NCBI RefSeq assembly: GCF_017526105.1
Contig: NZ_CP071839.1
Location: forward strand, 2,346,501-2,410,500
From: Streptomyces cyanogenus
GTDB lineage: Bacteria; Actinomycetota; Actinomycetes; Streptomycetales; Streptomycetaceae
Reading direction: 5' to 3'
Length of the DNA: 64,000 nucleotides
This document shows, in pieces, positions 45,163 through 55,672 of this stretch; the first letter of the stretch is position 1, and every line of letters begins with the position of its first letter. The position numbers and the translations under genes were made by a program. The notes beneath the pieces are model-generated. The model was not told the origin of the DNA and searched no databases. It saw only the letters and a program-made list of their open reading frames with translations.

Positions 45163-45498
45163 CTAGATCTCGCCGCGCAGTTTGGCGAGCGCCTCGGCGA
45201 GGATCGCCTCGCCGTCCGCGTCGCTGCGCCGCTCCCGCACGTACGCGAGGTGCGTCTTGTACGGTTCGGTGCGCGGCGGGTCCGGCGGGTTGTCCCGGTC
45301 CTGGCCGGCGGGGAAGCCGCAGCGCGGGCAGTCCCAGGTGTCGGGAACCTGCGCGTCGCTGGCGAAGCTGGGCTGCGTCTCGTGCCCGTTGGAGCACCAG
45401 AAGGAGATGCGCAGACGCGGCGCGGACTCGCCGCGCTCGGCCTCGCCCATCGGCCCCGCCCCGACCCGGCTTCCTCGGATCGCGTTGCCACTTGCCAC
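45163..45498 (-). CDS. RNA polymerase-binding protein, RbpA family
   Basis: A 111-residue protein with the RbpA layout: a basic N-terminus (GNAIRGSRVGAGP), a zinc-site pair C-S-N-G-H (FWCSNGHETQ) and C-P-R-C (WDCPRCGF), a linker with PPRTEPYKTHLAYVRERRS, and a C-terminal helix EAILAEALAKLRG for sigma contact. RbpA stabilises the polymerase-sigma open complex in actinobacteria. Because many Streptomyces also have another RbpA elsewhere, this one may be a paralog. Start ATG 45498. Confidence 0.85.
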   Translation of the reverse strand: MASGNAIRGSRVGAGPMGEAERGESAPRLRISFWCSNGHETQPSFASDAQVPDTWDCPRCGFPAGQDRDNPPDPPRTEPYKTHLAYVRERRSDADGEAILAEALAKLRGEI

Positions 45499-45626
45499 GG
45501 TCGTAACTCCCTGCGTGATGGTGCCGCGAAGCGAGTCGACGTTTCGCTTCGCCGCGAGCGCCTCAGTCTACGTAAGGCCCAACGCGCGTCCAGTGACTGG
45601 AGTTACCGGCCCCCATATCCAGACGC

Positions 45627-45675
45627 AAGCCCCATGATAGGCCGCGCTCGGGGGCGCGTACCGAACATGGGGCTT
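45627..45675. terminator. Stem-loop after secG
   Basis: AAGCCCCAT (45627-45635) pairs with ATGGGGCTT (45667-45675). The loop holds a smaller GC-rich hairpin. It lies between secG and the RbpA-like gene, consistent with termination of the secG transcript. Confidence 0.55.
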
Positions 45676-45701
45676 TACGAGCGGAATGTGCTGTTCGCGT
45701 G

Positions 45702-45938
45702 TCAGCCGGTCGTCTTCATCACGATGCCGAGGACGATGATGCACGCGAACCACAGCAGGCCCACCACGATGGTGATGCGGTCCAGGTTGCGCTCGGCGAC
45801 CGAGGAGCCGCCGACGGAGGACTGCATGCCACCGCCGAACATGTCGGAGAGGCCGCCGCCCTTCCCCTTGTGCATCAGCACCAGCAGCATCAGCAGCAGG
45901 CTGAAGACGATCAGGGCGATCGAGAACCCCAAAACCAC
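45702..45938 (-). CDS. secG: Preprotein translocase subunit SecG
   Basis: From GTG 45938 (GAGGAAG upstream) the product has 78 residues, normal for SecG; the longer frame to 45986 adds an unlikely leader. Two membrane segments (LGFSIALIVFSLLLMLLVLM and ITIVVGLLWFACIIVLGIVM) flank the conserved GKGGGLSDMFGGG loop. It assists SecYE protein export. It is downstream of tpiA, as in other actinobacteria. Confidence 0.92.
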   Translation of the reverse strand: MVLGFSIALIVFSLLLMLLVLMHKGKGGGLSDMFGGGMQSSVGGSSVAERNLDRITIVVGLLWFACIIVLGIVMKTTG

Positions 45939-46046
45939 GGCTGGACCAACTTCCTCGGATTCGGATGGACGACGGGGGCACAGCACCTCGGCTGTGCCCC
46001 CGCAAGAGTACGACGTATCGCGGCTACCGCCTACTCACAACCAGGA

Positions 46047-46823
46047 TCACTGGTCGCGGAAGCGCACGATCTTGACGAACTCGTCGGCGTCCAGCGAGGC
46101 ACCGCCGACCAGGGCACCGTCGATGTCGGCCTTCGCCATGATCTCGGCGACGTTGCCGGACTTCACGGAGCCGCCGTACTGGATGCGGATCTTGTCGGCC
46201 ACGTCCTGCGAGTAGAGCTCGGCGAGCTTGGCGCGGATGGCGGCGCAGACCTCCTGGGCGTCGTCGGCGCCGCAGACCTGGCCGGTGCCGATGGCCCAGA
46301 CGGGCTCGTAGGCGATCACGATCGTCTCGGCCTGCTCGGCGGGCAGGTCCTTCAGACCGCCCTCGATCTGGGCGAGGGTGTGGGTGACGTGGTTGCCGGC
46401 CTGGCGGACGTCCAGCTCCTCGCCCACGCACAGGATCGGGGTCAGCCCGTGCTTGTAGGCCGCCTTGACCTTGGCGTTGACGGTCTCGTCGGTCTCGTGG
46501 TGGTACTGGCGGCGCTCGGAGTGGCCGATGACCACGTAGGTGCACTTGAGCTTGGCCAGCATCGGGCCGGAGATCTCGCCGGTGTAGGCACCGGAGTCGT
46601 GCTGCGAGATGTCCTGGGCACCGTACTTGATCTTGAGCTTGTCGCCGTCGACCAGGGTCTGCACCGAGCGCAGGTCGGTGAAGGGGGGCAGGACGGCGAC
46701 CTCGACGGCCTCGTAGTCCTTGTCGGCCAGGGCGAAGGCGAGCTTCTGGACGTGTGCGATGGCCTCGAGGTGGTTGAGGTTCATCTTCCAGTTGCCCGCC
46801 ATCAGCGGCGTGCGGGTCGTCAT
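46047..46823 (-). CDS. tpiA: Triose-phosphate isomerase
   Basis: A 258-residue TIM barrel. N-terminal [10 protein letters not shown] carries the catalytic Lys, [10 protein letters not shown] the catalytic His, and [11 protein letters not shown] the catalytic Glu. ATG 46823, 7 nt after the pgk stop, so the two are co-transcribed. Confidence 0.95.
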   Translation of the reverse strand: MTTRTPLMAGNWKMNLNHLEAIAHVQKLAFALADKDYEAVEVAVLPPFTDLRSVQTLVDGDKLKIKYGAQDISQHDSGAYTGEISGPMLAKLKCTYVVIGHSERRQYHHETDETVNAKVKAAYKHGLTPILCVGEELDVRQAGNHVTHTLAQIEGGLKDLPAEQAETIVIAYEPVWAIGTGQVCGADDAQEVCAAIRAKLAELYSQDVADKIRIQYGGSVKSGNVAEIMAKADIDGALVGGASLDADEFVKIVRFRDQ

Positions 46824-46829
46824 GCGGGG

Positions 46830-48041
46830 TCAGTCCTCCAGTGCGGCGAGGCCGGGGAGCGTCTTGCCCTCGAGGTATTCGAGGGAGGCGCCGCCACCGG
46901 TCGAGATGTGGCCGAACGCGTTCTCGTCGAAGCCGAGCGTACGCACGGCCGCGGCGGAGTCACCGCCGCCGACGACGCTGAAGCCGGGCGAGTCGACGAG
47001 TGCCTGGGCGACCGCCTTGGTGCCCTCGGCGTAGTCGGGGTGCTCGAAGACGCCCATCGGACCGTTCCAGAACACGGTCGCGGCGTCGGCGAGCTTCGAG
47101 GCGTAGAGCTCTCGGGTCTTCGGGCCGATGTCCAGGCCCTCCTGGTCGGCGGGGATCTTGTCCGCGTCGACCACGGTGTTGTCGGTGGGCGCCTTGGTCT
47201 TCAGGTCCGGGAACTCCCGGGCGACCACGACGTCGACGGGGAGCACCAGCTCCACGCCCTGCTTCTCGGCGCGCTCCAGGTACTCGGTGACGGCCGGGAT
47301 CTGGTCCTCCTGCAGGAGGGAGATGCCGACCTCGTAGCCCTTGGCCTTGAGGAAGGTGTAGGCCATGCCGCCGCCGATGAGCAGCCGGTCGGCCTTGCCG
47401 AGCAGCTGGTCGATGACGGCGAGCTTGTCGGAGACCTTGGCGCCGCCGAGCGCGACGACGTAGGGGCGCTTGACGTCCTCGGTGAGCTTCTTCAGGACGC
47501 CGACCTCGGTGGCGATCAGGTAGCCGGCGTAGTGCGGCAGCCGGGCCGGGAGGTCGTAGACGGAGGCGTGCTTGCGGTGCACGGCGCCGAAGCCGTCGCC
47601 GACGTAGACGTCGGCGAGGGCGGCGAGCCGGTCGGCGAACTCGCCGCGCTCGGTGTCGTCCTTGGCGGTCTCGCCGGGGTTGAAGCGCAGGTTCTCGATG
47701 ACCGCGACCTGGCCGGACTGGAGGCCGTCGACGGCGTCGTGGGCGGCCGGGCCGACGGTGTCCTGGGCGAAGGCGACCGGGGCACCGAGGAGTTCACCGA
47801 GGCGCTCGGCGGCGGGCAGCAGCGAGAAAGCGGGGTCCGGGGCGCCCTTGGGGCGGCCCAGGTGCGAGGCGACGACCACCTTGGCGCCGGCCTCGGCGAG
47901 CGCCTTGATGGTCGGCAGGACGGCGCGGATGCGGCCGTCGTCGGTGATCGCGCCGTCGGCCAGCGGCACGTTGAGGTCGGCGCGGACGAAGACCCGCTTG
48001 CCGCTCACGCCGTCGGCGAGAAGTTCGTCGATCGTCTTCAT
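46830..48041 (-). CDS. pgk: Phosphoglycerate kinase
   Basis: A 403-residue kinase that makes ATP from 1,3-bisphosphoglycerate. N-terminal signature [13 protein letters not shown] and C-terminal [14 protein letters not shown] are present. It is located between gap and tpiA. Confidence 0.95.
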   Translation of the reverse strand: MKTIDELLADGVSGKRVFVRADLNVPLADGAITDDGRIRAVLPTIKALAEAGAKVVVASHLGRPKGAPDPAFSLLPAAERLGELLGAPVAFAQDTVGPAAHDAVDGLQSGQVAVIENLRFNPGETAKDDTERGEFADRLAALADVYVGDGFGAVHRKHASVYDLPARLPHYAGYLIATEVGVLKKLTEDVKRPYVVALGGAKVSDKLAVIDQLLGKADRLLIGGGMAYTFLKAKGYEVGISLLQEDQIPAVTEYLERAEKQGVELVLPVDVVVAREFPDLKTKAPTDNTVVDADKIPADQEGLDIGPKTRELYASKLADAATVFWNGPMGVFEHPDYAEGTKAVAQALVDSPGFSVVGGGDSAAAVRTLGFDENAFGHISTGGGASLEYLEGKTLPGLAALED

Positions 48042-48109
48042 TGAGTGGACTCCTACAGGAGGGCTCGTGGTGCACCTGATCGTAAAAGGACGTGGTCAGT
48101 ACGTGGGAC

Positions 48110-48147
48110 AGGGCCCGGACAGCGCGGCATTGCGCTGCACGGGCCCT
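48110..48147. terminator. Hairpin between gap and pgk
   Basis: AGGGCCCG (48110-48117) pairs with CGGGCCCT (48140-48147), enclosing a second stem AGCGC/GCGCT. Placed in the 133-nt gap between two glycolytic genes on the same strand, it could be a partial terminator or a processing site that sets different mRNA levels. Confidence 0.5.
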
Positions 48148-48174
48148 GCTCTCACTTCGGGGTCCTGCTGGCGA

Positions 48175-49260
<1,086 letters not shown>

Positions 49261-49311
49261 CTACCTCTCTGAGGGCCCCGAGGTGACATCGAGATGTCCC
49301 ATACACGGGCA

Positions 49312-49347
49312 GGCGGTCCGTACCCGCCAGTAGGGGTACGGACCGCC
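49312..49347. terminator. Terminator after the M14 peptidase gene
   Basis: GGCGGTCCGTACC (49312-49324) pairs with GGTACGGACCGCC (49335-49347), a 13-bp perfect stem with a 10-nt loop. It separates the leftward peptidase transcript from the gap promoter. Confidence 0.85.
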
Positions 49348-49480
49348 TCGGATCGGCAGCGGATTCGTCCGTATTCATTACGGAATACGAGGCGCTTTTG
49401 ACGCTTCTTTCACTCGTTCGTGAGCGGGTCGGCTCAGTTGATGAGTACCCCGTTCGCGCACCGTTGAGAGGGGGTTCCGC

Positions 49481-52435
49481 TCACCTGTCGAGCGAGTCGT
49501 ACGCCTTGCGCAGCAGAGCCGCGCGATCGGCCGCCGACGGCACCTGTTCCAGGCCGAAACCGAGCAGCACGGTGTCGTCCGTGGTGACCGCTCCATGGGT
49601 CTGGAACAGGGTTCCGGTGCGCGTCCAGTCCTTCAGCACCGCCGGACTGCCGGCGGGCGGGCCGGCCGCCTTCCAGGCGCCGAGGGACGACTCGAAGCCC
49701 TCGGTCTCCCGGGCCGCGCCTCCCACGACCAGCGAGGCGTCGTCGGCGAGGACACCGTGCCCGCCGCTGCCGGGGTCGGTGATGTAGCTGATGGAGACCT
49801 CGACGGACTTGCCGGCGTACGCGCTCAGGTCGAAGCTCACCTGCTGCCAGCCGGCGGAGCTGCCGGTGAGGCTGTGCCAGGAACCGGTGGTGCCGGTCGC
49901 GGTGCAGGCGTTGCCCGTGAGCGTCAGATAGTGCTTCAGCCACGGGTGCTCGCCGATCAGGAACCCGCCCCCGCAGTCGTCCGGCACCGCCGTCCCGGTG
50001 GCCCCTCCCGCCTCCGGCAGAGTCGTCCAGTCGTCGGTGCCCACCGTGTGGGCCTCGACCACCGCGTGGTCGTAGCCGGGCTCGGTGTCCCACAGCAGGC
50101 GGGTGCTCAGGGCCGGCTTGCCGGCCGCGCTCACACCGGTGAGGTCGATGGTGCGGGTGAGGCGCTTGTAGGCGTCGTCGGTGTGCACGGCGGCGGCCAT
50201 CGCGGAGCCCGCGTACGGTCCGTACGGGTTCACGGTCCCGGCGAAGGTGCCCGCGCCCGCGCTCTTGAACTGCGGGTACGTGGTGGCCGGCAGTTCGTCG
50301 GAGGTGACGCCGTAGGTGCCGGCCTTGTCCAGCGGGTTGCCGGGTGCGTCGCCGAGGGCGCCGCTGAAGCCGCCGAGCGCACCGGTTCCCGTGAAGCCTG
50401 TGGCGCCCTTGGTCGACGTACGGCTGTAGGCGCCCAGGTAGTACTGGCTGAAGTCGTCCGACAGGGTGCCGTCGCCCAGGTCGACACTGCCGCCGGCCAG
50501 CTCGCCGGCCTCGATCAGCCTGCCGCCCTCGTTGAGGTAGGCGCGCAGCTGGAGCTGGGTGGCGTTGGCGGGGCCGTTCGCGCCGGAGTAGTGCACGACC
50601 GTCCGGAAGTGCTTCAGTACGCCGAGCGCGTCCGGGGCGCCCTGCGTGGCCACGTCCCAGACGAGGGCCCGGTGCCCCGCGGCCTTCAGCGCGTCCACGT
50701 ACGTCTGCGCCTGCGTGGCGGCCGTGCCCTCCTCGGCGACCACGAGGGTGTCCGCCTGCGGCCGCTTGGCGACGGTGTACGTGAAGTGGGTGCTGGAGAC
50801 CTTCTTCCCCTTCCCGGCGACGCCGGTGAACCACACCTCGACCTTGTCGCCCGGCCTGCCGTCCCGCACCCGGGCGCGGTACTCGTCGAAGTAGAGGTCG
50901 TCGTCCCCGCCGTAGGTCTGCCCGCCCTTCCAGGCCTTCAGCGCCCGGCCGAGCGTACGGCCGCCGTTCACGCGGTACTTGAGCTCCTTGTCCCGGATCG
51001 CCTTGCGGACGACGACCGAGACCTCCTGGCCGGCGCCCCGGGAGTACGACGCCGGGAACGCGGCCGGGGTGAAGTCGGCGGCGCTCAGACCGACCGAGGA
51101 GGCCGGCTTGTCGGGGTGCACGGCGGTCTCGGCGACGGAGAGCGCGAACGGGACGTTCTTGGCGAACTCCTGCCGGATCAGCTTCTCGTCGTCGGGGAAG
51201 TTGAAGACCGACTGGCAGTCCTGGCTCTTCCAGGCGTCGTCCGGATCGAGGTCCGACGCCGTCTGACAGGTCGACATCTCCGGGGTGAACATCGCCATCC
51301 CGTTGACGTTCGACGCGTGGCCGTCCGCCTCGCCGTTGGTGGTGTACAGCTCCGAGGAGACCTGCGGGTGGTAACCCGGGACGGCGGAGTTGCCGGGGGT
51401 GCCGGCCAGCGCCTTGTAGAGGACGTCGTCGGGGGTGGGCGTGGCCACCTGCCACCCGACGCCGTACAGCAGGAGTTCGGCCGCGGAGTGGTAGTTGATG
51501 CCGTACCGGAAGCCGATGCGCTTCTCGAAGCCGTCCAGCGCCTTCGTCTCGGGTTCGGACCCCGGGCTCGCGCCGCGGTAGGTCTGGCTGGTGGGGTTGG
51601 GGGACGAACCCTCGTCGTCATAGCCCCACTTGTAGGGGAAGTTGCGGTTCAGGTCGACGCCGTCACCCGTGCTGATGACGCCGTCGCCGTTGACGTCCCG
51701 CAGGTTCTTGCGCCACAGGCGGGTGCCGGAGTCCTTGAAGGTGTAGTCGTAGCCGTCGGGGTTGGCCGACAGGACGAACCACAGCTCCGTCGAGTCGACG
51801 ATCTTCTTGACGCGCTTGTCGGTCTTGTAGTGGTCCAGGTAGTAGTGCATCAGCCGCCGGGTCATCTCCGGCGTGATCCACTCGCGCGCGTGCTGGTTGG
51901 ACATGTACAGCACGGAGGGCTTGGAGCCGTCCTCGGACTTCTTCGCGTTCCTGGTCAGTTTGAGCGCGAGGATGTCCTGGCCCTTGACGGTCCTGCCGAT
52001 GGACTCGACCTTGGTGAGGCCGGGGTGGGCCCGGGCGGTCCGGAGGATCTCCTCCTTGAGCCCGCCGCTGCCGCTGTACGGGCGGAACACGCCCTGCGCG
52101 GCGTCCTCGACCCGGGCCTCCGCCCGGGCCGACAGGGTGTGCTCGGTGAGGGTGACGCCCTGCTTGCGCAGTTGTGCGGCCTGTTTGTCGGTGAGGTAGA
52201 CCTCGACCCGGGTCCTGCCGCCCGCGGCGGCCTGCTCACCGAGTTCGTGTCCGTCCTGGCCGGCCTTGAGCAGCAGGGGTACCTGCTTCTTGGTGACCTC
52301 GGCGCGGAAGACCTTGACCTCGTCCGGCCCGGAGGGTGCCGGGTCCGCGTCCTGTGCCTGGGCTGTGGGTGCGAGGCTCGCTCCGCCGATGAGAAGCGCG
52401 CCGACAGCGAGGATCGATCTCGCTCTGTGTCTCAT
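49481..52435 (-). CDS. Secreted M14-family zinc carboxypeptidase, multidomain
   Basis: A 984-residue exported protease. The signal peptide (MRHRARSILAVGALLIGGAS, cleavage near AQA) is followed by a propeptide-like region and the M14 domain at about 115-430. The zinc ligands are H182 and E185 (SNQHAREWITPE) and H316 (GINYHSAAEL), the substrate Arg is in DLNRNFPYKWG, and the catalytic Glu is E386 (FTPEMS). The C-terminal half carries beta-sandwich modules of the immune-inhibitor-A type (VSFDLSAYAGKSVEVSISYITD). It probably degrades extracellular peptides. Confidence 0.9.
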   Translation of the reverse strand: MRHRARSILAVGALLIGGASLAPTAQAQDADPAPSGPDEVKVFRAEVTKKQVPLLLKAGQDGHELGEQAAAGGRTRVEVYLTDKQAAQLRKQGVTLTEHTLSARAEARVEDAAQGVFRPYSGSGGLKEEILRTARAHPGLTKVESIGRTVKGQDILALKLTRNAKKSEDGSKPSVLYMSNQHAREWITPEMTRRLMHYYLDHYKTDKRVKKIVDSTELWFVLSANPDGYDYTFKDSGTRLWRKNLRDVNGDGVISTGDGVDLNRNFPYKWGYDDEGSSPNPTSQTYRGASPGSEPETKALDGFEKRIGFRYGINYHSAAELLLYGVGWQVATPTPDDVLYKALAGTPGNSAVPGYHPQVSSELYTTNGEADGHASNVNGMAMFTPEMSTCQTASDLDPDDAWKSQDCQSVFNFPDDEKLIRQEFAKNVPFALSVAETAVHPDKPASSVGLSAADFTPAAFPASYSRGAGQEVSVVVRKAIRDKELKYRVNGGRTLGRALKAWKGGQTYGGDDDLYFDEYRARVRDGRPGDKVEVWFTGVAGKGKKVSSTHFTYTVAKRPQADTLVVAEEGTAATQAQTYVDALKAAGHRALVWDVATQGAPDALGVLKHFRTVVHYSGANGPANATQLQLRAYLNEGGRLIEAGELAGGSVDLGDGTLSDDFSQYYLGAYSRTSTKGATGFTGTGALGGFSGALGDAPGNPLDKAGTYGVTSDELPATTYPQFKSAGAGTFAGTVNPYGPYAGSAMAAAVHTDDAYKRLTRTIDLTGVSAAGKPALSTRLLWDTEPGYDHAVVEAHTVGTDDWTTLPEAGGATGTAVPDDCGGGFLIGEHPWLKHYLTLTGNACTATGTTGSWHSLTGSSAGWQQVSFDLSAYAGKSVEVSISYITDPGSGGHGVLADDASLVVGGAARETEGFESSLGAWKAAGPPAGSPAVLKDWTRTGTLFQTHGAVTTDDTVLLGFGLEQVPSAADRAALLRKAYDSLDR

Positions 52436-52530
52436 GAACCCCCCTAGCGGTGGTCCGCCGCAGCGGCGAACAGGCTGCCAGGCTCATGTCACTTCATGAT
52501 CGAGTCAAGAGCGCCTCACGGACACGCAAA

Positions 52531-52569
52531 CGCCGGTGCCGACCACCCGATCGGAGGACGGCACCGGCG
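52531..52569. terminator. Terminator after whiA
   Basis: CGCCGGTGCCG (52531-52541) pairs with CGGCACCGGCG (52559-52569), an 11-bp stem with a 17-nt loop, between the whiA stop and the peptidase start. Confidence 0.75.
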
Positions 52570-52587
52570 AGTTGACGCCCCGTCCGG

Positions 52588-53577
52588 TCAGCCGGCCAGG
52601 TTGTCCGCGAGCTCCTCGCTGAGGTTCGCCTCCGTGCCCGGGATGCCCAGGTCGGCGGCGCGCTTGTCGGCCATCGCCAGCAGCCGGCGGATACGGCCCG
52701 CGACCGCGTCCTTGGTCAGCGGCGGGTCGGCGAGCGCGCCCAGCTCCTCCAGGGAGGCCTGCTTGTGCTCCATGCGCAGCCGCCCGGCGGCGGCGAGGTG
52801 CTCGGGCACCTCGTCGCCCAGGATCTCCAGGGCGCGCTGGACCCGGGCCCCGGCCGCCACGGCGGCACGGGCCGAGCGGCGCAGGTTGGCGTCGTCGAAG
52901 TTGGCGAGCCGGTTGGCCGTGGCCCGCACCTCACGGCGCATCCGGCGCTCCTCCCAGGCCAGCACCGACTCGTGGGCGCCCAGCCGGGTGAGCAGGGCAC
53001 CGATCGCGTCACCGTCCCGGACGACCACCCGGTCCACCCCGCGCACCTCGCGGGCCTTCGCGGCGATCGACAGTCTGCGGGCGGCCCCGACCAGCGCGAG
53101 CGCCGCCTCCGGGCCCGGGCAGGTCACCTCCAGGGAGGAGGAGCGGCCGGGCTCGGTCAGCGAGCCGTGCGCCAGGAAGGCCCCGCGCCAGGCCGCCTCC
53201 GCGTCGCAGGTGGCCCCCGAGACCACCTGCGGCGGCAGACCGCGGATCGGACGGCCTCTGCCGTCCACGAGACCCGTCTGCCGGGCCAGCTGGTCGCCGC
53301 CCGCGACGACCCGTACGACGTACCGCGAGCCGCGGCGCAGTCCGCCGGGCGCCATCACGATCAGCTCGGAGCTGTGCCCGAAGATCTCCAGGATGTCCCG
53401 CTTGAGCCGGCGCGCCGCCATCGCGGTGTCCAGCTCCGCCTCGATCACGATGCGCCCGCTCACCAGGTGGAGGCCGCCGGCGAACCGCAGAATGGCGGAG
53501 ACCTCCGCCTTCCTGCAGCAGGTCCGGGTGACGGGGAGCCGGGAGATCTCGTCCTTCACCGCTGCCGTCATCGCCAT
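52588..53577 (-). CDS. whiA: Sporulation transcription factor WhiA
   Basis: A 329-residue DNA-binding protein with a LAGLIDADG-like N-terminal domain ([38 protein letters not shown]) and a C-terminal HTH ([25 protein letters not shown]). WhiA acts with WhiB to turn on sporulation septation genes in Streptomyces. It overlaps yvcK by 10 nt. Start ATG 53577. Confidence 0.95.
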   Translation of the reverse strand: MAMTAAVKDEISRLPVTRTCCRKAEVSAILRFAGGLHLVSGRIVIEAELDTAMAARRLKRDILEIFGHSSELIVMAPGGLRRGSRYVVRVVAGGDQLARQTGLVDGRGRPIRGLPPQVVSGATCDAEAAWRGAFLAHGSLTEPGRSSSLEVTCPGPEAALALVGAARRLSIAAKAREVRGVDRVVVRDGDAIGALLTRLGAHESVLAWEERRMRREVRATANRLANFDDANLRRSARAAVAAGARVQRALEILGDEVPEHLAAAGRLRMEHKQASLEELGALADPPLTKDAVAGRIRRLLAMADKRAADLGIPGTEANLSEELADNLAG

Positions 53578-54635
53578 GGGCCGATCCTTCCATGCATCCG
53601 AAAAATACGGTCGTACGCGGCGGCCAACAGCTCCGGGTCGTGCCGGGGGGAACCGTCGGGCCTGGCCACCGGCGCCAGCTCCACCGCGGCTCCCAGCCGC
53701 TTGGCGGCCTCGGTGAGCGAGTCGCGGTCGGGCACGGCGGCCTCGTCGGCCAGCACCACGTCCAGGGCGAGTTTAGGGGCGTGTCGCCCCAAAACCTCCA
53801 AATGACGCTGCGGGGAGAAGCCTTCGGTTTCTCCGGGCTGCGGCGCCAGGTTCAGGGAGAGCACACGGCGTGCCTTGGTCTCGGTGAGCGCGTCCAGCAG
53901 CTCCGGGACGAGCAGGTGCGGGATGACCGAGGAGAACCAGGAGCCCGGACCGAGCACCACCCAGTCCGCGTCCAGGACCGCGGCCACCGCCTCGGGCACC
54001 GCGGGCGGGTCGTGGGGCACGAGATGCACCGACTGCACCTCACCGGGCGTCAGGGCCACGGTCGCCTGCCCGCGCACCGTGTCCACGTCCTCCGGACGTT
54101 CCGGGTCGTGCCCCTTGACCAGGGCCTGCAGTTCCAGCGGTACGGCCGACATGGGCAGCACCCGCCCGTGCGCGCCGAGCAGCCTGCCCACCAGGTCCAG
54201 GGCCTGCACATGGTCGCCGAGCTGCTCCCACAGGGCGACGATCAGCAGGTTGCCGACCGCGTGGTCGTGCAGATCGCCCTGGGAGTGGAAGCGGTGCTGG
54301 ATGACCCTCGCCCAGGTCTGGCCCCAGTCGTCGTCGCCGCACAGCGCGGCCAGCGCCTTGCGCAGGTCGCCGGGCGGCAGCACGCCCAGCTCGTCGCGCA
54401 GGCGCCCGCTGGAGCCGCCGTCGTCGGCGACGGTGACGACGGCGGTGAGATCGCCGGTGATCCGGCGCAGCGCGGCGAGCGACGCGGACAGCCCCATGCC
54501 GCCGCCGAGCGCGACCACCTTGGGCTGGGCACCGCGCCGGCGGGGCCGGCCCCCGCGGACCTCGGCCGGGCGGCCGGCGCGCGCCTCGGGGACCATCCGG
54601 CGCAGCCTGCCCAGCCGCGGTGTACGTCCCGTCAT
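53568..54635 (-). CDS. yvcK: YvcK/CofD-like protein (gluconeogenesis factor family)
   Basis: From ATG 54635 the product has 355 residues; the longer frame in this direction is the neighbouring gene's shadow. The domain starts [20 protein letters not shown] and includes [32 protein letters not shown] and the [19 protein letters not shown] region. YvcK proteins bind UDP-sugars and influence cell wall synthesis on gluconeogenic carbon. Overlaps rapZ and whiA; the cluster order is conserved across Gram-positive bacteria. Confidence 0.92.
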   Translation of the reverse strand: MTGRTPRLGRLRRMVPEARAGRPAEVRGGRPRRRGAQPKVVALGGGMGLSASLAALRRITGDLTAVVTVADDGGSSGRLRDELGVLPPGDLRKALAALCGDDDWGQTWARVIQHRFHSQGDLHDHAVGNLLIVALWEQLGDHVQALDLVGRLLGAHGRVLPMSAVPLELQALVKGHDPERPEDVDTVRGQATVALTPGEVQSVHLVPHDPPAVPEAVAAVLDADWVVLGPGSWFSSVIPHLLVPELLDALTETKARRVLSLNLAPQPGETEGFSPQRHLEVLGRHAPKLALDVVLADEAAVPDRDSLTEAAKRLGAAVELAPVARPDGSPRHDPELLAAAYDRIFRMHGRIGPWR

Positions 54636-55672
54636 TCCCGTCCCATGTCCCGGTGCACGACCACCGTCTCCACGCCCTCGGCCGCGAGGCGCGCGGCGAG
54701 CTTCTCCGACATCGCGACCGAGCGGTGCTTGCCGCCCGTACAGCCGATGGCGATGGTCACGTAGCGCTTGCCCTCGCGCCGGTAGCCGGCCGCGATGAGC
54801 CGCAGCAGTTCGGCGTACCGGTCGAGGAACTCCTTCGCGCCGGGCTGGTTGAAGACGTAGGCGGCGACCTCCTCGTTGAGCCCGGTGTAGGGGCGCAGCT
54901 CCGGCACCCAGTGCGGGTTGGGCAGGAACCGCATGTCCGCGACCAGGTCGGCGTCGACCGGCAGGCCGTACTTGAAGCCGAAGGACATCACGGTGGCCCG
55001 CAGCTCGGGCTCCTCCTCGCCGGCGAACTGGGCGTCCATCTTGGCGCGCAGCTCGTGCACGTTGAGGCTGGAGGTGTCGATCACCAGGTCGGCGTCGCCG
55101 CGCAGCTCGCGCAGCAGCTCCCGCTCGGCGGCGATGCCGTCCACGATGCGCCCGTCGCCCTGCAGGGGGTGCGGGCGGCGCACCGACTCGAAGCGGCGGA
55201 CCAGGGCATCGTCGGAGGACTCCAGGAAGACGATCCGCCGGGTGACGCCCCGGGTGTCCAGGTCGGCGAGGGACTCGCGCAGGTTGTCGAAGAAGCGCCG
55301 GCCGCGCACGTCGACGACGACCGCGATCCGCGCCACGTTGCCCTGCGAGCGGGCACCCAGCTCCACCATGGTGGGGATGAGGGCGGGCGGCAGGTTGTCC
55401 ACGACGAACCAGCCGAGGTCCTCCAGACACTTCGCGGCCGTGGACCGGCCGGCCCCGGACATGCCGGAGATGATCACCAGCTCTGGGATGGCCGCCTCGG
55501 GGGCCCCGGCTGTCTCGTTGCCCGTACTCACCTGTGCTCCGTTGTCCTGGCCCGTGTGCCGGGTGTCCTGCCGGCCGGTGTCCTGACCGGTGTCGTGCCG
55601 GACGACCTCGTCGCCCGTGGCGCTGTGCGCCTGATCTCGTCGTCCTGTGGGCTGTGCGTCGTGCTCGGTCAT
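54632..55672 (-). CDS. rapZ: RapZ/YvcJ nucleotide-binding protein
   Basis: A 346-residue protein. After a ~60-residue variable, acidic/Thr-rich N-terminal extension, the P-loop [18 protein letters not shown] appears, followed by [13 protein letters not shown] and the C-terminal RNA/metabolite-sensing domain ([40 protein letters not shown]). The extension is atypical compared with E. coli RapZ (284 residues). Overlaps uvrC and yvcK by 4 nt each. Confidence 0.92.
   Translation of the reverse strand: MTEHDAQPTGRRDQAHSATGDEVVRHDTGQDTGRQDTRHTGQDNGAQVSTGNETAGAPEAAIPELVIISGMSGAGRSTAAKCLEDLGWFVVDNLPPALIPTMVELGARSQGNVARIAVVVDVRGRRFFDNLRESLADLDTRGVTRRIVFLESSDDALVRRFESVRRPHPLQGDGRIVDGIAAERELLRELRGDADLVIDTSSLNVHELRAKMDAQFAGEEEPELRATVMSFGFKYGLPVDADLVADMRFLPNPHWVPELRPYTGLNEEVAAYVFNQPGAKEFLDRYAELLRLIAAGYRREGKRYVTIAIGCTGGKHRSVAMSEKLAARLAAEGVETVVVHRDMGRE

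Noticed and set aside
45699..48044. Plus-strand open frame of 781 codons
   Set aside because: Antisense shadow of secG, tpiA and pgk. Composition is Leu/Val/Gly/Asp-biased, without motifs.
54636..55430. N-terminal extension of the yvcK frame
   Set aside because: It reads rapZ in another frame. YvcK homology starts only after ATG 54635, which overlaps the rapZ stop.
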